Shown piece by piece: positions 1 through 12,222 of a stretch of 64,000 bases of DNA (positions are counted from its first letter, which is position 1; each line of letters begins with the position of its first letter). The position numbers were made by a program, and so were the translations under genes. The stretch is from Hsuehochloa calcarea (Eukaryota > Streptophyta > Magnoliopsida > Poales > Poaceae), in contig CM070611.1 of NCBI GenBank assembly GCA_036346395.1, positions 21,276,473 to 21,340,472 of the forward strand, written 5' to 3'. The notes under the pieces were generated by a model. That model saw nothing but the letters and a program-made list of their open reading frames with translations, made no database searches and was not told the origin of the DNA.

Positions 1-461
1 ACTAGAATTTGTAGGTTTGTTCGTTAAGTTTCATTGGGCACTGGACTCATCTCGTTCCGAGTCCCAGATCAATAGATATGAATTTTTTCGTGCCGCTGTC
101 CAGAGTCATTTTAGGTGGATGAATTGTCTGATATCAGTTTTGGGTCTATTCGTTGTATTGGATAGTCAGTGAGTTATTGTAGATCATCGATAGCTTTGCT
201 TGATATCATGTTGTTCTTATTTCGAGTACATAATTATGTAGGCGGCGAGTGTAGGAGCGCCTTCGTTGCCTCCTAGCGCGTCACAACGCGAAGACAAGTA
301 CAACTGTATGCTTGTGATTGATATGCGTTTTTCTGATTGATGATTACATGGTGAATAATATTTGATATGTACTTGTTCATAGCAGTATTTGACTACCCTG
401 GTTCTATTAATGTTGTTTCTTCATTCGTCGGATACATTCATTCATGCAAGTTTTATTCTTG
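1..461. other. No gene recognised
   Basis: AT-rich sequence left of a minus-strand gag-like reading frame. No coding region, TIR or RNA gene is supported. It could be the distal (3') part of the retroelement that begins to its right. Confidence 0.3.
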
Positions 462-1043
462 CTACACCCACGGGAGTGAGTAGTGAAGTCCCAGCAATCC
501 TGAAATTGTGCTACACAAAGAAAACAACGTATATGCATGGTATATGTATTTACCATCCAAACAACTTCCGTGTAGCGCTTGATGATTTGCTGAACATGTA
601 CTAAACAAAGAGAACAACGTATGTACGTGATATATGTATGAATCAATTGTTGTGTCATTCGCATTGTTTTGCACAAAATAAGCAACACAACTGCAACCGT
701 ATGATGTATTTGATATATACATTGCGGTACCTTCATTCACATCATTCTCCCTCCCATGAGAAAAAGTCATACTCGACTTTTCTAAGCACATGGACAAAAT
801 ATAAAAGGGACGAGCTAGATCAAGTTGTTCAAATTTGGGGGAGAAAATTCTTAATGCCTTCCATGCTTCAACTACACTACTCTGTTTACTGGTACAGGAT
901 AAACAAGTAGGCATCATGTTGCGTTCTAAACAATAGGCACTTGTATTCAACTCCATCTCAAAGTGACCATGACATTGCTCAATAGATGTCTTGCGCAAAA
1001 CATGTAATTTAAAATCAGCAAAATTATCACAAGCAATGCACAT
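462..1043 (-). pseudogene. Downstream part of a gag-only retroelement reading frame
   Basis: The 193-codon frame begins with ATG directly after the TGA that ends the gag-like frame at 1044 and stays in the same phase. The two may once have been one longer ORF, so the TGA could be a mutation or a natural boundary. The segment around plus 800-870 encodes ..FSPKFEQLDLARPF.., a phrase I associate with hypothetical proteins of non-autonomous rice gypsy elements (memory, not checked). The last third contains two similar copies of a short stretch (Y-I-Y-H-x-x-T-L-F-S-L), matching a DNA-level duplication near 510-560 and 598-640. No enzymatic domain is visible. It is probably retroelement sequence, not a host gene. 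Confidence 0.4.
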
Positions 1044-2438
1044 TCAATAAACATAGAACTTGTCATTTACACCATAATCTCCAATCAAATTGAACGTATA
1101 TGTGTAGGCAGAAGGACTAACTAGTGATTTTAAACATGAAACGTCAACAAGGTTTTCAATCACACTAGATAGCTCTCTAGGATCATCGAACATGATATAG
1201 TATAAAGAATCATTAAGAGATATGCTAGTAGGAACATCCTTATGAGTAATCAATTGCACATTATGTAAATTGAGTGAAGAAATTTTAAAACATAGAATAT
1301 TCAAAGGAACGCTAGAGTTATCACTCTTACGTACCTCGGCGTGATGAATATTCAATTCAACACCATTATTGTTACCTTTAACGTCCTCCTCTATTGTTGC
1401 AGGTGTTGTAGGTATCAAATTGTCATCGTGAAACCACAGGGCAGCAAGCATTCCGTCCACAATCGTGGTTATCTTCGCGTCTTTTACTTCCAACGGTGCT
1501 GGTTGTTGAACAGTCAACTCATCTTCTTTAATATCAACCTGCACAATGTGAGAAACAACACTAGAAGTAGCGAGAAAATCGTTAATTTCAGCAGTAACGT
1601 CACTTTGGCTATCATCTACTTCCCTCTTTTCTGTTGGTGTATCTCTCTCACACTCAATGGAGATCCTCTCAATCTCACATATGGTGGAATCACACAGCTC
1701 ACTCTCTTTATCATTCTCACTCGATTTGGCTTTGGCTATGTGGCTCTCATTCTCACATGGGTTTGGATACATCGCATCCACTAAAGATTGTGGGTCAGCA
1801 ACGGAGCAATCACAAGTAACCACAATATCTTCATGAAGCAATGGAGGAATACTACATGAAGCCAGGACCGAAGGAAAAATCCCATGCTCGGTCTCCTTCT
1901 CTTGTGTCACACAAGTGGACTTCAAACCTTGTCGCAGCCCTGTCAACTTTTCCACTAGAAAATGCTTGTAGTGGTAAGGTACAAAATGTGCACGCAAATG
2001 CTGTTTCATCTGCTCCCAGGTGATAATCGGCAATTCATGGCGCTCCATACGCTTACGAACAAATCGCTCCCACCAATGTGTGGCATAATCAGCCAAACCA
2101 TTGGACGCAAGTAAGAGCTTACTCTCATTGGAATAGTTGTGCATCCAAAATAGCGTATCAATTTCAAGCTCCCAATTAAGGTATTCTTCCACATCTGCAC
2201 TACCTGAAAATATAGGGATAGAAAATTTGGGCTTAGTGACAAAATCCTAACGATGCACGTTGGGGTGGTTGAACATGGCGCACAGTTCCAAGAAGTTGTT
2301 GATATCCGTACGTAGCTGCGTAACCTCCTCCCCGAGATTGTTCAATTTATACCGAACGGCCCCAAGCTCATCGCGCACACCATTATCACGATCAAGAAGT
2401 TGCTTTTGTAGCATCCTATGCAAGCGAGTATACTCCAT
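1044..2438 (-). pseudogene. Ty3/gypsy-type gag, one in-frame stop
   Basis: Read from ATG at 2438, the frame codes 63 residues, meets a TAG at 2247-2249, then continues in the same phase to the stop at 1044-1046. The 5' part has a heptad-like stretch (NNLGEEVTQLRTDINNFLEL) suggesting a coiled coil. After the stop comes a retrotransposon gag signature: ..EEYLNWELEIDTLF.., a WWERF motif and ..TWEQMKQHLRAHFVP.. . This family forms the particle shell that packages element RNA. The C-terminal half is acidic and has no zinc knuckle, protease or polymerase, so the element looks non-autonomous or gag-only. The stop and the absence of pol argue that it is inactive by itself. Confidence 0.75.
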
Positions 2439-2452
2439 CTATGTAACCGATA

Positions 2453-2818
2453 GATCCTCCTAATAACCTGACATGGTAACAACTCACAAATAGCAAACGC
2501 GATTATATCCTGGTTAGTAAAACAAAACGACTCTCACTACGCCGCAACTCAACGTCACGAAACAAAACAAGCTTACCGTTCCAAAGTGAATCAAGGACTG
2601 CAAAACGACACTTGTGATAGCGAACGACCTCAGATCCTCCTAATAACCTAACATGGTAACAACTCACAAATAGCAAACGCGATTATATCCTGGTTAGTAA
2701 AACAAAACAGCTCTCTCTCTCTACGCTCGCAACTCACTGTCCTGAAACAAAACAAGCTTACCGTTCCAAAGTGAATCAAGGACTGCAAAAGCGACACTTG
2801 TGATAGCGAGCGACCTCA
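2453..2818. repeat. Tandem duplication, about 180 bp x 2
   Basis: Copy 1 (2453-2632) and copy 2 (2633-2818) both start GATCCTCCTAATAACCT and end CGACCTCA. They differ by a few substitutions and a short CT-rich insertion in copy 2. The repeat lies just upstream of the gag start at 2438, in the leader of the minus-strand element. Confidence 0.9.
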
Positions 2819-3480
2819 ACCCTAAGAATGTATGAGCGTAACCAAGAGCAAAGGTAGTACATGAATGGGTGTAGGTGGAGCTTGGTAAGGTATGTGTATA
2901 ACCTATGCAAACTGATATTCAAGTTGTTGTAAAGCTAAGTAATGATCCAAGCTAGATTATTTTGCCTAGGTGCTGATCCAATGGGTTTAAGTGAAAAGAA
3001 TGAACGCACACACAAAGACAAATGTGACTCAATGCAAACAAAGGAATGAGCTAGGGAAACGGGATCTGAAAATGAGATCAAGCTAGCTCGTTTTACACCA
3101 AGTACAAAGAGAGACGCTAGCCAATTGTAATTGAAAATAGTAGGGCACAAGATTGCACAAAGAAGAAAAAATATGACTACACAATCAAATAATGATGAAA
3201 TTTGATCTTTGTGCAACCAATAAAATGCATGATATTGTAGCAATCGGCAAAAGAATTATTATTTTTCTTCCTCTTTTCTTTCTCAAAAATTATGTTTTTA
3301 CTCTTAGTTTTTTTATATACTCTTTTTTTTCTCAATACCGTGGCTCTTGCTATTGTGCGGCTGCCTTTTTTTTCTCTTCTTTTCTCAATAGCCGAAAGTG
3401 TTTTGCTACCCTCGTAAGTGCATAAGCCCAACAATTCAGCAAGGTGTAAACAATGTTCAATGAGCAGCTCTAATACAATA
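2819..3480 (-). other. Retroelement leader with PBS-like site
   Basis: No coding sequence is supported. On the minus strand near 3465-3485 the sequence TTGTATTAGAGC resembles the usual primer-binding site TGGTATCAGAGC (9 of 12). If real, it places the end of the element's 5' LTR just above 3485 and makes this stretch the leader of the gag element. Weak evidence. Confidence 0.3.
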
Positions 3481-3485
3481 TCAAA

Positions 3486-5157
3486 AGCTAGTCTCACAAG
3501 ATGAAAGGATATAAGTGAAGTTTCTCAAGAATTACAATACTTAAGAAACTTGTAGGCTTGAACACACATAGAAGACTGCTGAATTTGGATTTCACCAAAA
3601 TAGTAAAGTTTGAGATCTCATTGTAAGCTTTCCAACGAATCAAAGAGAACTTCAATCGTAGTTTGGACGCAAAAGTTACGACCGATTTACAAAATAGTGT
3701 ACCAGTTGATCTCAGATTTAACGAAAATTGAATTAGGGACCGAATTTGATTTTTGGATTTTTTTTGGTTTTTTAGGAAGGAAACACGGAACAATGTACGC
3801 AAAGAAAACACTTAGATCAGCACTAAACAAAAAAAATTCTAATGGACTAAAACCTAACAAAACTCACAAGAAATAACTGATTGAAACTAGGGTTTGGAAT
3901 TTTTGTGTTGCAATTTTCTACTTAATGGACTATAGGACATAAAAGCGAATCTAAACTAAGGGTAAAAAGCTCTCACCGAGTAAACCTAGAATCGATACCA
4001 TATGATACGGGGGATGCCCGTTCTTCTCGGTGAGGTACCGTGGATAAGCGATGGCGAAGAGGCGATGTCGGTGGTGAACACTCGCGCCAATGCACGAACC
4101 CTCAACTCTTTGGAATCGCCCAAAACACACCGGATAGTTGATCGTCGCGAGACCACGAACGACGATCGCCAAGTCCCAATTCCCAATGGAGCAACAACTG
4201 ACCTTGAATTGCGAGCGAATCAATGGATCGCTTAGTCCTCTCTCAAAGTTCTCGCATGAACTCTGGTTTCGAAAGAACAAACAATAGCTATGTTTCTATT
4301 CTTATGCATAAACTGGTCTAAGGTTACAATGGGGGTCTAACCCTTAATATATAGTGCCCTTCTCCTCCTCATGGCTGGCCAAGAGGCCCTACTCCTACTC
4401 TAATTCGGAATTAGAACTCCTACTCCAATTCCGACTCAATCTAAAAAGGGAACTCTAATTTTACAACCGTCATATTGTTTCGGTCAGATATTTTAATTCA
4501 GAAGGCATTTCGGAGTGAGGGAGGATCCATTGGATCGGTCTTGAAGTTATCATTCCAACAAGCCCAAGAACACCCAAATTGGATTGCGTTTGTGAAAGTT
4601 ATGACTGTTTTACTCGGTATCGTCTGCTGATTCGAATCCGAATTTGATCTTGATTCGAATTCGAATTTGATTCTCGAGTTGATTCGAATTTGATTTGGTT
4701 GGGGTTGTGGGAGATCTGAATTGGGCTTGAAAATATTATCCAAAACTTGAGCTTTAAGTTCTTGAGCTTCTTCCCCTTTTTCTCTCCCATCACACGGGCT
4801 TCTTTCCTCCTTGATCAGCCACATGGGCTGCTTGACTTTCTCCTTCCCAACCGTTTTGAACTTCTTATTCTTCATCAATAGGCAACAAGTATGGTTACCC
4901 TCCTCCTTGTGCTCCTCTATTACTTTAGCTCCGGCCTCCCTCTCGGTTCCAAAGACTTTAAACTTGTTGAATCTGAGAATTTACCAAGTATTGCTTTTAC
5001 GTAGTGTCCAATTCTCACAGAAAACACAAAGAAACTTGTTGAGAAACAATTGCACCTGTTGTTTGAGATGTGTAACTCTTGCTTCAGAAACAACCTCATA
5101 AGTAGTCTGGATATCCTCATCAATTCCAACCTAGGCAAGTAAGACCAACCATTCCAA
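3486..5157 (-). mobile_element. Probable 5' LTR of the gag-only element
   Basis: The position between a PBS-like site and an unrelated LTR suggests this is the 5' LTR of the minus-strand gag element. A TATA-like CTATATATTA lies on the minus strand near 4343-4354. The stretch contains T-rich tracts (3240-3400) and no supported coding frame. Exact termini and a target duplication were not found, and no second copy of this LTR is in the window. Confidence 0.3.
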
Positions 5158-5788
5158 TGTGGGCAATTTGGATCCCCGTTTTGAAATGTTCTTCAAACGG
5201 GCCTTGAATCCCGGCGTTTTGGATAACGCGGGCATAAGTGAACACCGACGGGTGTTCACTAGCTATACCGGTATGAGCAGAAGTGAAGGGCATGTGCATT
5301 CATTCATGCATGTGGTTTTTGTCATCTCATACTTTGGTTCAACTGTATGCTTGAGGGATTATATCTGTTTTTAGTTTAAAGTTTTATTTTGTACTTGCTG
5401 AGTCATGGACTCACCCTTGCTGTGTTTCTTGTTTTAGGTGAACCATGATGATGGCGTTTGTGAGACGGAGTAGACACACAGTTGCACACATCTTGAATAA
5501 TCATTTGATATTATTTTGCATTTATGAGATTGGACTATAATAATAAGTAGTTTTTTTTGGTTGTGCGTTATGGATTCATACTCTCCCGTTCTAGTCTTAG
5601 TAATTTCCCTTTTAAATAAGATGTTATAAGTTTATTGCTGAATTTAGGGTGTTTATTATTGCTAGATTCCTCTCGACTAGATCTTAGTTGTTTTTTTTCT
5701 TATTAAGATATTTAATCATTGTTCAAATAATTATTTGTGGTAGAGGTTTTAGGTAACATCTTGGTTTTCGAATAGCGAGGGTGTTACA
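5158..5788 (-). mobile_element. LTR relic, TGTAACACCC family
   Basis: On the minus strand the sequence begins TGTAACACCCTCGCTATTCG at 5788. It shares blocks with the sequences at about 16150-16876 and 63479-64000: a stretch around CTTGCTGAGT..GACTCAC..TTTTAGGTGA, and another around GTGTTCACT..CTATAC.GGTAT. I infer an LTR or solo-LTR family with three copies in this window. The far end near 5158 is a guess and no target duplication was found. It abuts the relic at 5789-7880 and probably truncated it. Confidence 0.45.
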
Positions 5789-7880
5789 GAACCCATCGTA
5801 ACTAAGCTGAACTAAGCATCAGTACGATACCCATATTGGTGATATAAATATATCCAACTAAAGTTATCCATGCTAGGATGACAAATGAATCATGGCATTA
5901 ATTAATCAAAGGAGGCATAATGACAATAGGTGATAGCTAACCCCAAAACAGTTGATATAAAGATAGCATGCATTTGTATAAAACACTATAATTTTGAAAT
6001 CATAGGTTCAATATGATCAAAGTACAACGGCTTGCCTAGGAATAGATCTTTGTATTGGTCTTGATCTTGGTGTACTCCTCGCTCAAAATTGCCTGAAGTA
6101 TCAACGTCTACTCGCAAACAGAGTAAATAAATCAAATAAATAAAAAATAGAGATAAAACCAACTCCAAAAATTAAATAAAAATATTAGATAAATAGAGCT
6201 CAAATTTAGATGAATTGAAAAATTTGGATGGGCTCAATTGGAGTTCGGATGCAAAAGATATGAGTTTTGGAAGATTGAAATCTCATAAAATCATAAAAAT
6301 AAGATTATATGGATTTACCTGAATTTTTTATATTGAAAAATTGATTAATGACGTCAGCAATGAATTTCAGCTGAAAAGAAAAGAAATTGAAAATCTACTG
6401 ACATGTGGGACCCACTGGTCATTGAGACGGCTCACGATAGACCAGGTCTACCGAGCTTTGGATCCGAGTTGAGATGGAAGTGCCACGCGTGTGCTGATGG
6501 AGACGACACGCAAGCAAGGATGATGAGGTGGCACTGATGTGGAAGGTGAGCTGGCTAGCCACGTCGGTAGAGGGAGAAAGACAGAGAGAGGCCAAGGCAG
6601 TTTTGGAGCTTTCAGCCGACAACTTTGACGATGGCAGCAACGGTGAACGGCAGCGAGATGGCTCTAGGGAAGGTAAAAAATGAAATGCCAAGGACATGAT
6701 GGTTCTGAGGGAGGTGATGTCTTGGCAACTCCGGCGATGAGACGGAGACGACGACGACTTTGGCGGCGGCGAGTCTTCGGCTCATGGCGGCTTTAGCAAA
6801 GGAGTGGCGCTCGAAGGAATTGAAGACAAGCACTGGATATGCGACAATGCAATGGTCACAGAGGGAGGCTCGGGACGACTGGAGCTCGACCACACTGGCG
6901 GCAATGACGAGATGACTCGAGATGGAAGAGACAATCGACGACAGCGCTCTGGTGGCCAAGAAACAAACAGAAGGTGGGGGATTGGATGAGAATAGGTTTT
7001 GGCGCAAGATGACACGCACAGATGATGAAGGAGCTCACCGGAGATGTAGATCGACAGGATGGCCAGCGATCGGTTTTTTGGACGAAGATGAAAATGACGC
7101 TCTGGAGTTCCTCGGAGGGAGATGATGGAAGCACGGCATAGCTCTTGTTAATGCGCAGTGAACGGTGGTGGATTCACGGGCGGAGGTGCTTTGATGGCGA
7201 CGAATTCCGGTGGCGAAGCGGCCGTCGGCGCTTTCAGTCTTCTAAGACGACGAGGATGAAACCAAGGATGATGCCTTAGGGTTTTGGAGGAGAGGGTTGG
7301 GGCGAACAAATCGATGCGGGTCAGGGCCCTTATATAGCGCTGAATGGGGAAGATTGAAGTGGGCACGACGGCGTTGTGCAAGTCCTACTCGGGCACGAGA
7401 ACGAGAGTCCCAGTTGGAGACAAAGCACAGTAGAAGGGGCCATCGGTCAGCGAAGAAGCGAGGCGACTCGCGCGTTGTGCTGACGCGGCTAACGACAAGG
7501 TCCACGTATCAGCGGAGGACGGTGAGCAACAGCGCGGGCGAATGGGAGATTGGGCTGTGTAGCGGCGGGCCGGACTGGAAACAGTAGTGGGTTTCGGCCC
7601 ATTTACTGTTCCAGGATATTAAAATAGGTTTTTCTTTTTAGAAAATACTAAAAATTCAAATAGCAATTAGAAAATAGCAAATGAACTCAGAAAAATTCTA
7701 GAAAATACATCCAAGAACAAGGAACCCAAATAATTTTTTTTTGACAATAGTTGATGTTGAAATTATTCATATTAAATTATTTATGATCTCTTAAAATTCC
7801 AATTAAGCTTTAACCTTAGCAGAAAAAATTCAAATTGTTATTTTTCTTTTTAAACTTCAAAACAAAACAAACAGACTAAG
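5789..7880 (-). mobile_element. Truncated LTR of the 3-kb solo-LTR family
   Basis: The reverse complement aligns with the LTRs at 33818-36933 and 50061-52970. Shared landmarks in order are an AT-rich block with TTCTGAGTTCATTTGCTATTT, a GC-rich central block, a TATA box (CTATATAAG, minus strand near 7329-7338), a GAGTAGACGTTGATACTT block, and GGCAAG..TTTGATCA. Both ends are missing: the left is cut by the relic at 5158-5788 and the right by the copia element after about 7880. ORFs in the GC-rich part are not conserved between copies, so I do not call them genes. Confidence 0.7.
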
Positions 7881-7914
7881 GAATGAGTAGTAGTCCTAGG
7901 AGGTTAGAGGATTC

Positions 7915-8069
7915 AGATTTACGAAGAGTAATAAAGAGAAGTCAGAAGTTCTCTTATATCTCTGTGTTTAATCTACTATTTCGTTCTTGTGTTCTTGAAT
8001 TGTTCTCACGATTCTGAGTTTGTCTACGAGGTAATCGCTCGGACTGAACTCGCCAGTAATGGTTCCTCA
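7915..8069 (+). repeat. Copia 5' LTR (partial)
   Basis: It aligns with the 3' LTR at 14610-14863 over the segment ending GAGGTAATCGCTC..GGTTCCTCA. Directly after it comes ACAAGTTATCAGCACGA, in the position of a primer-binding site. Confidence 0.75.
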
Positions 8070-9489
8070 ACAAGTTATCAGCACGATTGATTCTCCTCAG
8101 ATCGAAAGGTGACCATCGATGAACGACACTAGTAGATCGAATCATTTTTTTCTAGATTGCTTTCAATTCTGCAAATTTGGATTTCTATATTGTAACCTAT
8201 GGTGCAAATCCGCTCTAATCTACCGCGAGTCGACTTGAAGTCGCCGGCCAAGCCGATCGGTAGATTGTATGGAAAAGTGGATGTCGATTGTACCGTAGAT
8301 TGAAAATCGCAAATCCATTCTAATCTACCGCGAGCCGACTTGAAGTCGCCGGCCAAGCCGATCGGTAATTACATGAACGATAATTGCGTGAACAATAATT
8401 GAATCACGTGAACAGTACACATGTATAAACAATAAATGAGGAAAAAATCGGTCTGGAGCCGCGGCCAGCTTGAAGCCGCACGAGCGCACCACCACCCGCA
8501 CGACACTACCCTCGGTGCCCGCGACTAGCGCCGCCTCGATCGCCAAGATGGCCCCCACACCGCCATGAAGCCAAGCCTGACCATGGCAATGCCTGAACAA
8601 AAAAAAGGGAGGAGGATAGGATGAGTGGCACCGGCACGGGCTGTGCCCGCGCTGCAGCGCCCGTAATGGCTAAACGTCGGTCGTCGCGAGCCCGCCGCTG
8701 GCTACCACGCCCGCGACGGCGTCGCGCTATCGCTTTAAAAGTGCGCTTCGCCTCTTACACGAAGCGCACCATGCCGCGCCGCTCGCGCCGCCATGGTCCC
8801 GCGTAGTGCCGCCACACGGCCGCCTACTCACACTACCGCGACGGCCGCCACTCACTGTTGCCGCCAAGACGCCACCTCCTCCCACTCGACCGGTGCCGCC
8901 TCGCCGTCTTGCCGCTTCCTTCGAGGCGGGGTGGGGAACCCTATCCCCGCTCCACTTTTATTCTTGATCGTGCTAGGCCAGCCGACGGTTATGGGCATGG
9001 GAAAAAGGTCCAATCGACCGTGATAATCGGTTCGGACGAAAGAAATTATGGGGGAAAAAATAAAAAAAATGGGAGAAAAGGAAATCTTGATTTGCAAAAA
9101 AGGCCCTCAGAAATTGTAAAAATTGCACAATTTTTTGAGAACTAAAATTTTGCGATTTAACCCTAGGAAATTTGCAGAATTCGCTGAAAATTTATTTCCC
9201 AGTAGAAAATGGCCTCAGGAATTCAATTTTAGAATCAGTTTTAGCATTTGAAGCATGTTTAACTTTGTTATTATTATTTCTATGCAATTTATGTATTGTA
9301 CTTACTGTTTTGTTTATCTGTGATTGTTTATATTTCTTTTAATCACTAAAAATAGCAGTAAATCATGAAAAATGCATAGAAAATATGGGATCACGAACCG
9401 GGAATTCGAAGAGCATTATGAGAATTTTACAACCATTTTATGCAAATTACCAACAATAATCTTATGCATTTTTTTGCATGAATATGTAG
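8070..9489 (+). other. Copia leader region
   Basis: Sequence between the 5' LTR and gag. It contains the direct repeat at 8204-8367 and a GC-rich block (8460-9020). ORFs there look compositional. The later part is AT-rich with no recognisable product. Confidence 0.5.
8204..8367 (+). repeat. Direct repeat of 59 bp in copia leader
   Basis: Copies at 8204-8262 and 8309-8367, offset 105 bp, share GAAGTCGCCGGCCAAGCCG and flanking bases almost perfectly. Confidence 0.9.
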
Positions 9490-10301
9490 ATGACTACCAT
9501 TACGAACCGGGAGTTCGAAGAGGTGGCCTAGCATCACCACAATTACCTGACTTGCGCATCAGATGTTGAAATCGCACTTGGAGCCAAGAAGCTCTGTGCT
9601 GCTATTGGACTTGGCACCTTGAAGGACGCTACTCTAACTACTGAGGAGAATGATCGAACACTTCATTTCCTCAGACACCATCTCTGCATAACTCTCAAGA
9701 ATGAGTATATGTCAGAAAAGAATGCACTAACTTTATAGACCGCACTAAAGAAATGGTTCGAGAAGTTGATGTACACCATTCTTCCTCGGGTAGAGTAAGA
9801 ATGGAACCGACTACGCTTTGTCGACTACAAGACCGTGGGGAGTACAACCGCATTGCATGAATTTGTACAAGTCTTCAACTCTGTTGTAAGGTAACCACAA
9901 ATGAGCGTAAGATCGAGAAACACATCTCTTGCTTTCACCCAAACGCGATGCAATCCACACACAATTATCGTCAAGACGGCTACAAGGAGTATTCCGAACT
10001 GATTGATATCATGCAAGTTGCGGAAGCTCAAGATAACATTCTCAAAAAGCACTACATCTCACAGCTGCCTAGTAGCAAAGTTGGCCATAAAGTCAATGCA
10101 AGCAGCTACAAGGTGAGGAAGCCTCACTCAAAAGAAAGAGGCAAGAATGGTAAGGTCATGTGTCACAAAACCAAACAGAATGCTCAAACCAAGAAGGGGG
10201 AACAAAAGAAGCGCGATGAGAAGCCCTATGATCAGCAGGACCAAAGTTGTTATATTGTGACACTTGAGGACATTGGTCACATGTTGAGCCGTAGCACGTG
10301 A
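9490..10301 (+). pseudogene. Copia gag (UBN2-type) remnant
   Basis: Across shifting frames the translation follows the plant copia gag pattern: ..IALGAKKLCAAIGLG.., ..FLRHHLCITLKNEY.., ..ALKKWFEKLMYTILPR.., then ..YKEYSELIDIMQVAEAQDN.., the region before the zinc knuckle. The basic stretch near 10120-10230 precedes a damaged knuckle (C-Y-I-V-T-L-E-D-I-G-H where C-x2-C-x4-H is expected). In-frame stops occur near 9737 and 9798. The intact protein would form the particle shell; this copy cannot. Confidence 0.75.
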
Positions 10302-10787
10302 TTGATACTTTCAAGTCTAAGAGGAAGGGCAAAGGATAGCATGAGGCACACCTCGCCATTGCAGGCATATAGGATTCACAATCATGGGTTGTACCCATGG
10401 ATGTGAACAGCTCAATAACAGCCCCCATCACACCTTCTTTGGACATCACAGCGGCAACAACTGTTGTTGCTGAAGAAGGGAAGTTGGACATGGAGTAGAT
10501 TCAGGCTGAAGTTTCTTCATACTTCGCTGATTCAATCTAGTGCACGCATTGCACTTAGATTTTATAGTCATTTATAGTTTATGGTTGTGATAGAACATTG
10601 AATTTTAAATAATGGTTGTAAGCTCTAGGAGAGCAAAGCAATAAATTCTTATGATGAGTCCTGCAAGATTTTTTCCGTATTAATAATAGCAAGTTGTGTT
10701 CTATTTTGAAGTATTTTACTTATGTGTGTGGATTTCTTCTTATCCCATATTAATAAATACTTTATATTCAGAACGTGTGTGGCGCCC
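10302..10787 (+). other. Copia gag-protease linker, no intact frame
   Basis: No motif is recognised between the damaged gag knuckle and the protease active site. It is AT-rich from 10550 on and is presumed decayed polyprotein sequence. Confidence 0.4.
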
Positions 10788-11960
10788 TATGGAGGAAGTG
10801 TGCTTAGCAGATAGTGGCACAACGAATACCATATTGAGAGAGACAAAAAATTTCTAATCGATCAGTAAGAATGTTGGTAGTCTTACGACAATCGCAGGCA
10901 GCGATACTTGTATAATAAGCTCAGGAAGAGCCACAATTATACTCCCGATGGCATAACATTGGTCATTGAAGAAGCCTTGTTGTATCCAGAATTGACTAGG
11001 ACTCTCTTAAGCTTTAAAGATATTCATGCTAATGGTCTCCACGTAGAGACTGAAGAAGAGTATGGTAAGGAATACCTACTCATTACAAAGCGCGAAGAAA
11101 ATAGGAAAAGGTTATTAGAACGACTTCCTTCATATGAATTTGGGCTATACTACACTCGCATTAAGGCACCTGTAGTCTATACTGTCCTAAAAACCACTTT
11201 TAGAAACTCTGAACTTTTCTGTCTCTGGCATGATAGATTAGGTCACCCCAGTCTTAAAATGATGAGAAATATAATTACTAATTCTCAGGGACACAATGTT
11301 AATGTAAAGAATTTTTTCGAATTAGGAAGATTTTGCGTGCTCCGCATGTGCCACCGGGAAACTGATTACTAGACCCTCTACTCTAAAAGTAAATGATGAA
11401 ATCCCTGCATTCTTAGACCGTATCTAAGGAGACATTTATGTCCTATATAGCCCTTGTCGTGGCCATTTAGGTACTTTATGGTGCTCATCGATGCTTCCTC
11501 AAAATGATCGTATGTATGCTTATTATCTACGAGAAACTATGCTTTTGCAAAGCTGATCTTGCAGATAATTAAAACTAAAAATAATTTCCCTGATCATCAT
11601 GCGAAGTCCATCAGAATGGACAACGCTGGAGAATTTACTTCAAAGATATTTGATGATTATTGTATGGCAATGAGAATTATCGTTGAACATTCCGTACCAC
11701 ATGTCCACACTCAGAATGGACTAGCAGAGGCATTAATTAAAAGAATCAAATTTATTGCCCGACCGCTCTTGCAAAATTGTAATTTACCAACTACATGTTG
11801 GGGACACGCAATCTTACACGCAGCAACTCTCATTAATTTTTGACTGTCAGCATATAACATCCATTCACCTATGCAACTAGCGCAAGTGTCAGCACTGAAA
11901 ATCTCTCATCTACGAAGGATTGGTTACAAAGTTTATGTACCTATACCACCACCGCAGCGA
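10788..11960 (+). pseudogene. Copia protease and integrase remnant
   Basis: A protease active-site motif L-A-D-S-G-T-T-N-T-I-L-R is encoded at about 10803-10850. The GAG-pre-integrase zinc region follows (..LWHDRLGHPSLKMMRN.., then C-S-A-C near 11339 after a frameshift). The integrase core is readable in pieces: ..DASSK.., ..SIRMDNAGEF.. (second catalytic Asp), and ..THTQNGLAEA-like.. with the catalytic Glu near 11730. An intact enzyme would insert cDNA into the host genome. Frames are interrupted near 11373 and 11427, so this copy is non-functional. Confidence 0.8.
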
Positions 11961-12222
11961 AATGCAATGGGCTCTCTCAAAAAGTCTGGGATATACGTTG
12001 ATTATGAGACAACATCCATCCCGCTTCGCTGACAGCATATTTGATGAGGATAATTTCCCGTCATTAGGGGGAACCAACCCCTTGATGAAAAATAACAGGA
12101 AATGACGTGGCAAGCCATGGGAATCCATGCACATGACCCGCACATTAGTGAAGCAAATAGAGAAGTCTAGAAGATAATTGATTTGCAAGCATTAGCAATC
12201 AACTGCCTGATCACTTTAGTGA

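Noticed and set aside
7297..7587. 96-codon arginine-rich ORF
   Set aside because: Lies across the TATA region and GC-rich part of a truncated LTR; composition-driven and not conserved in sister copies.
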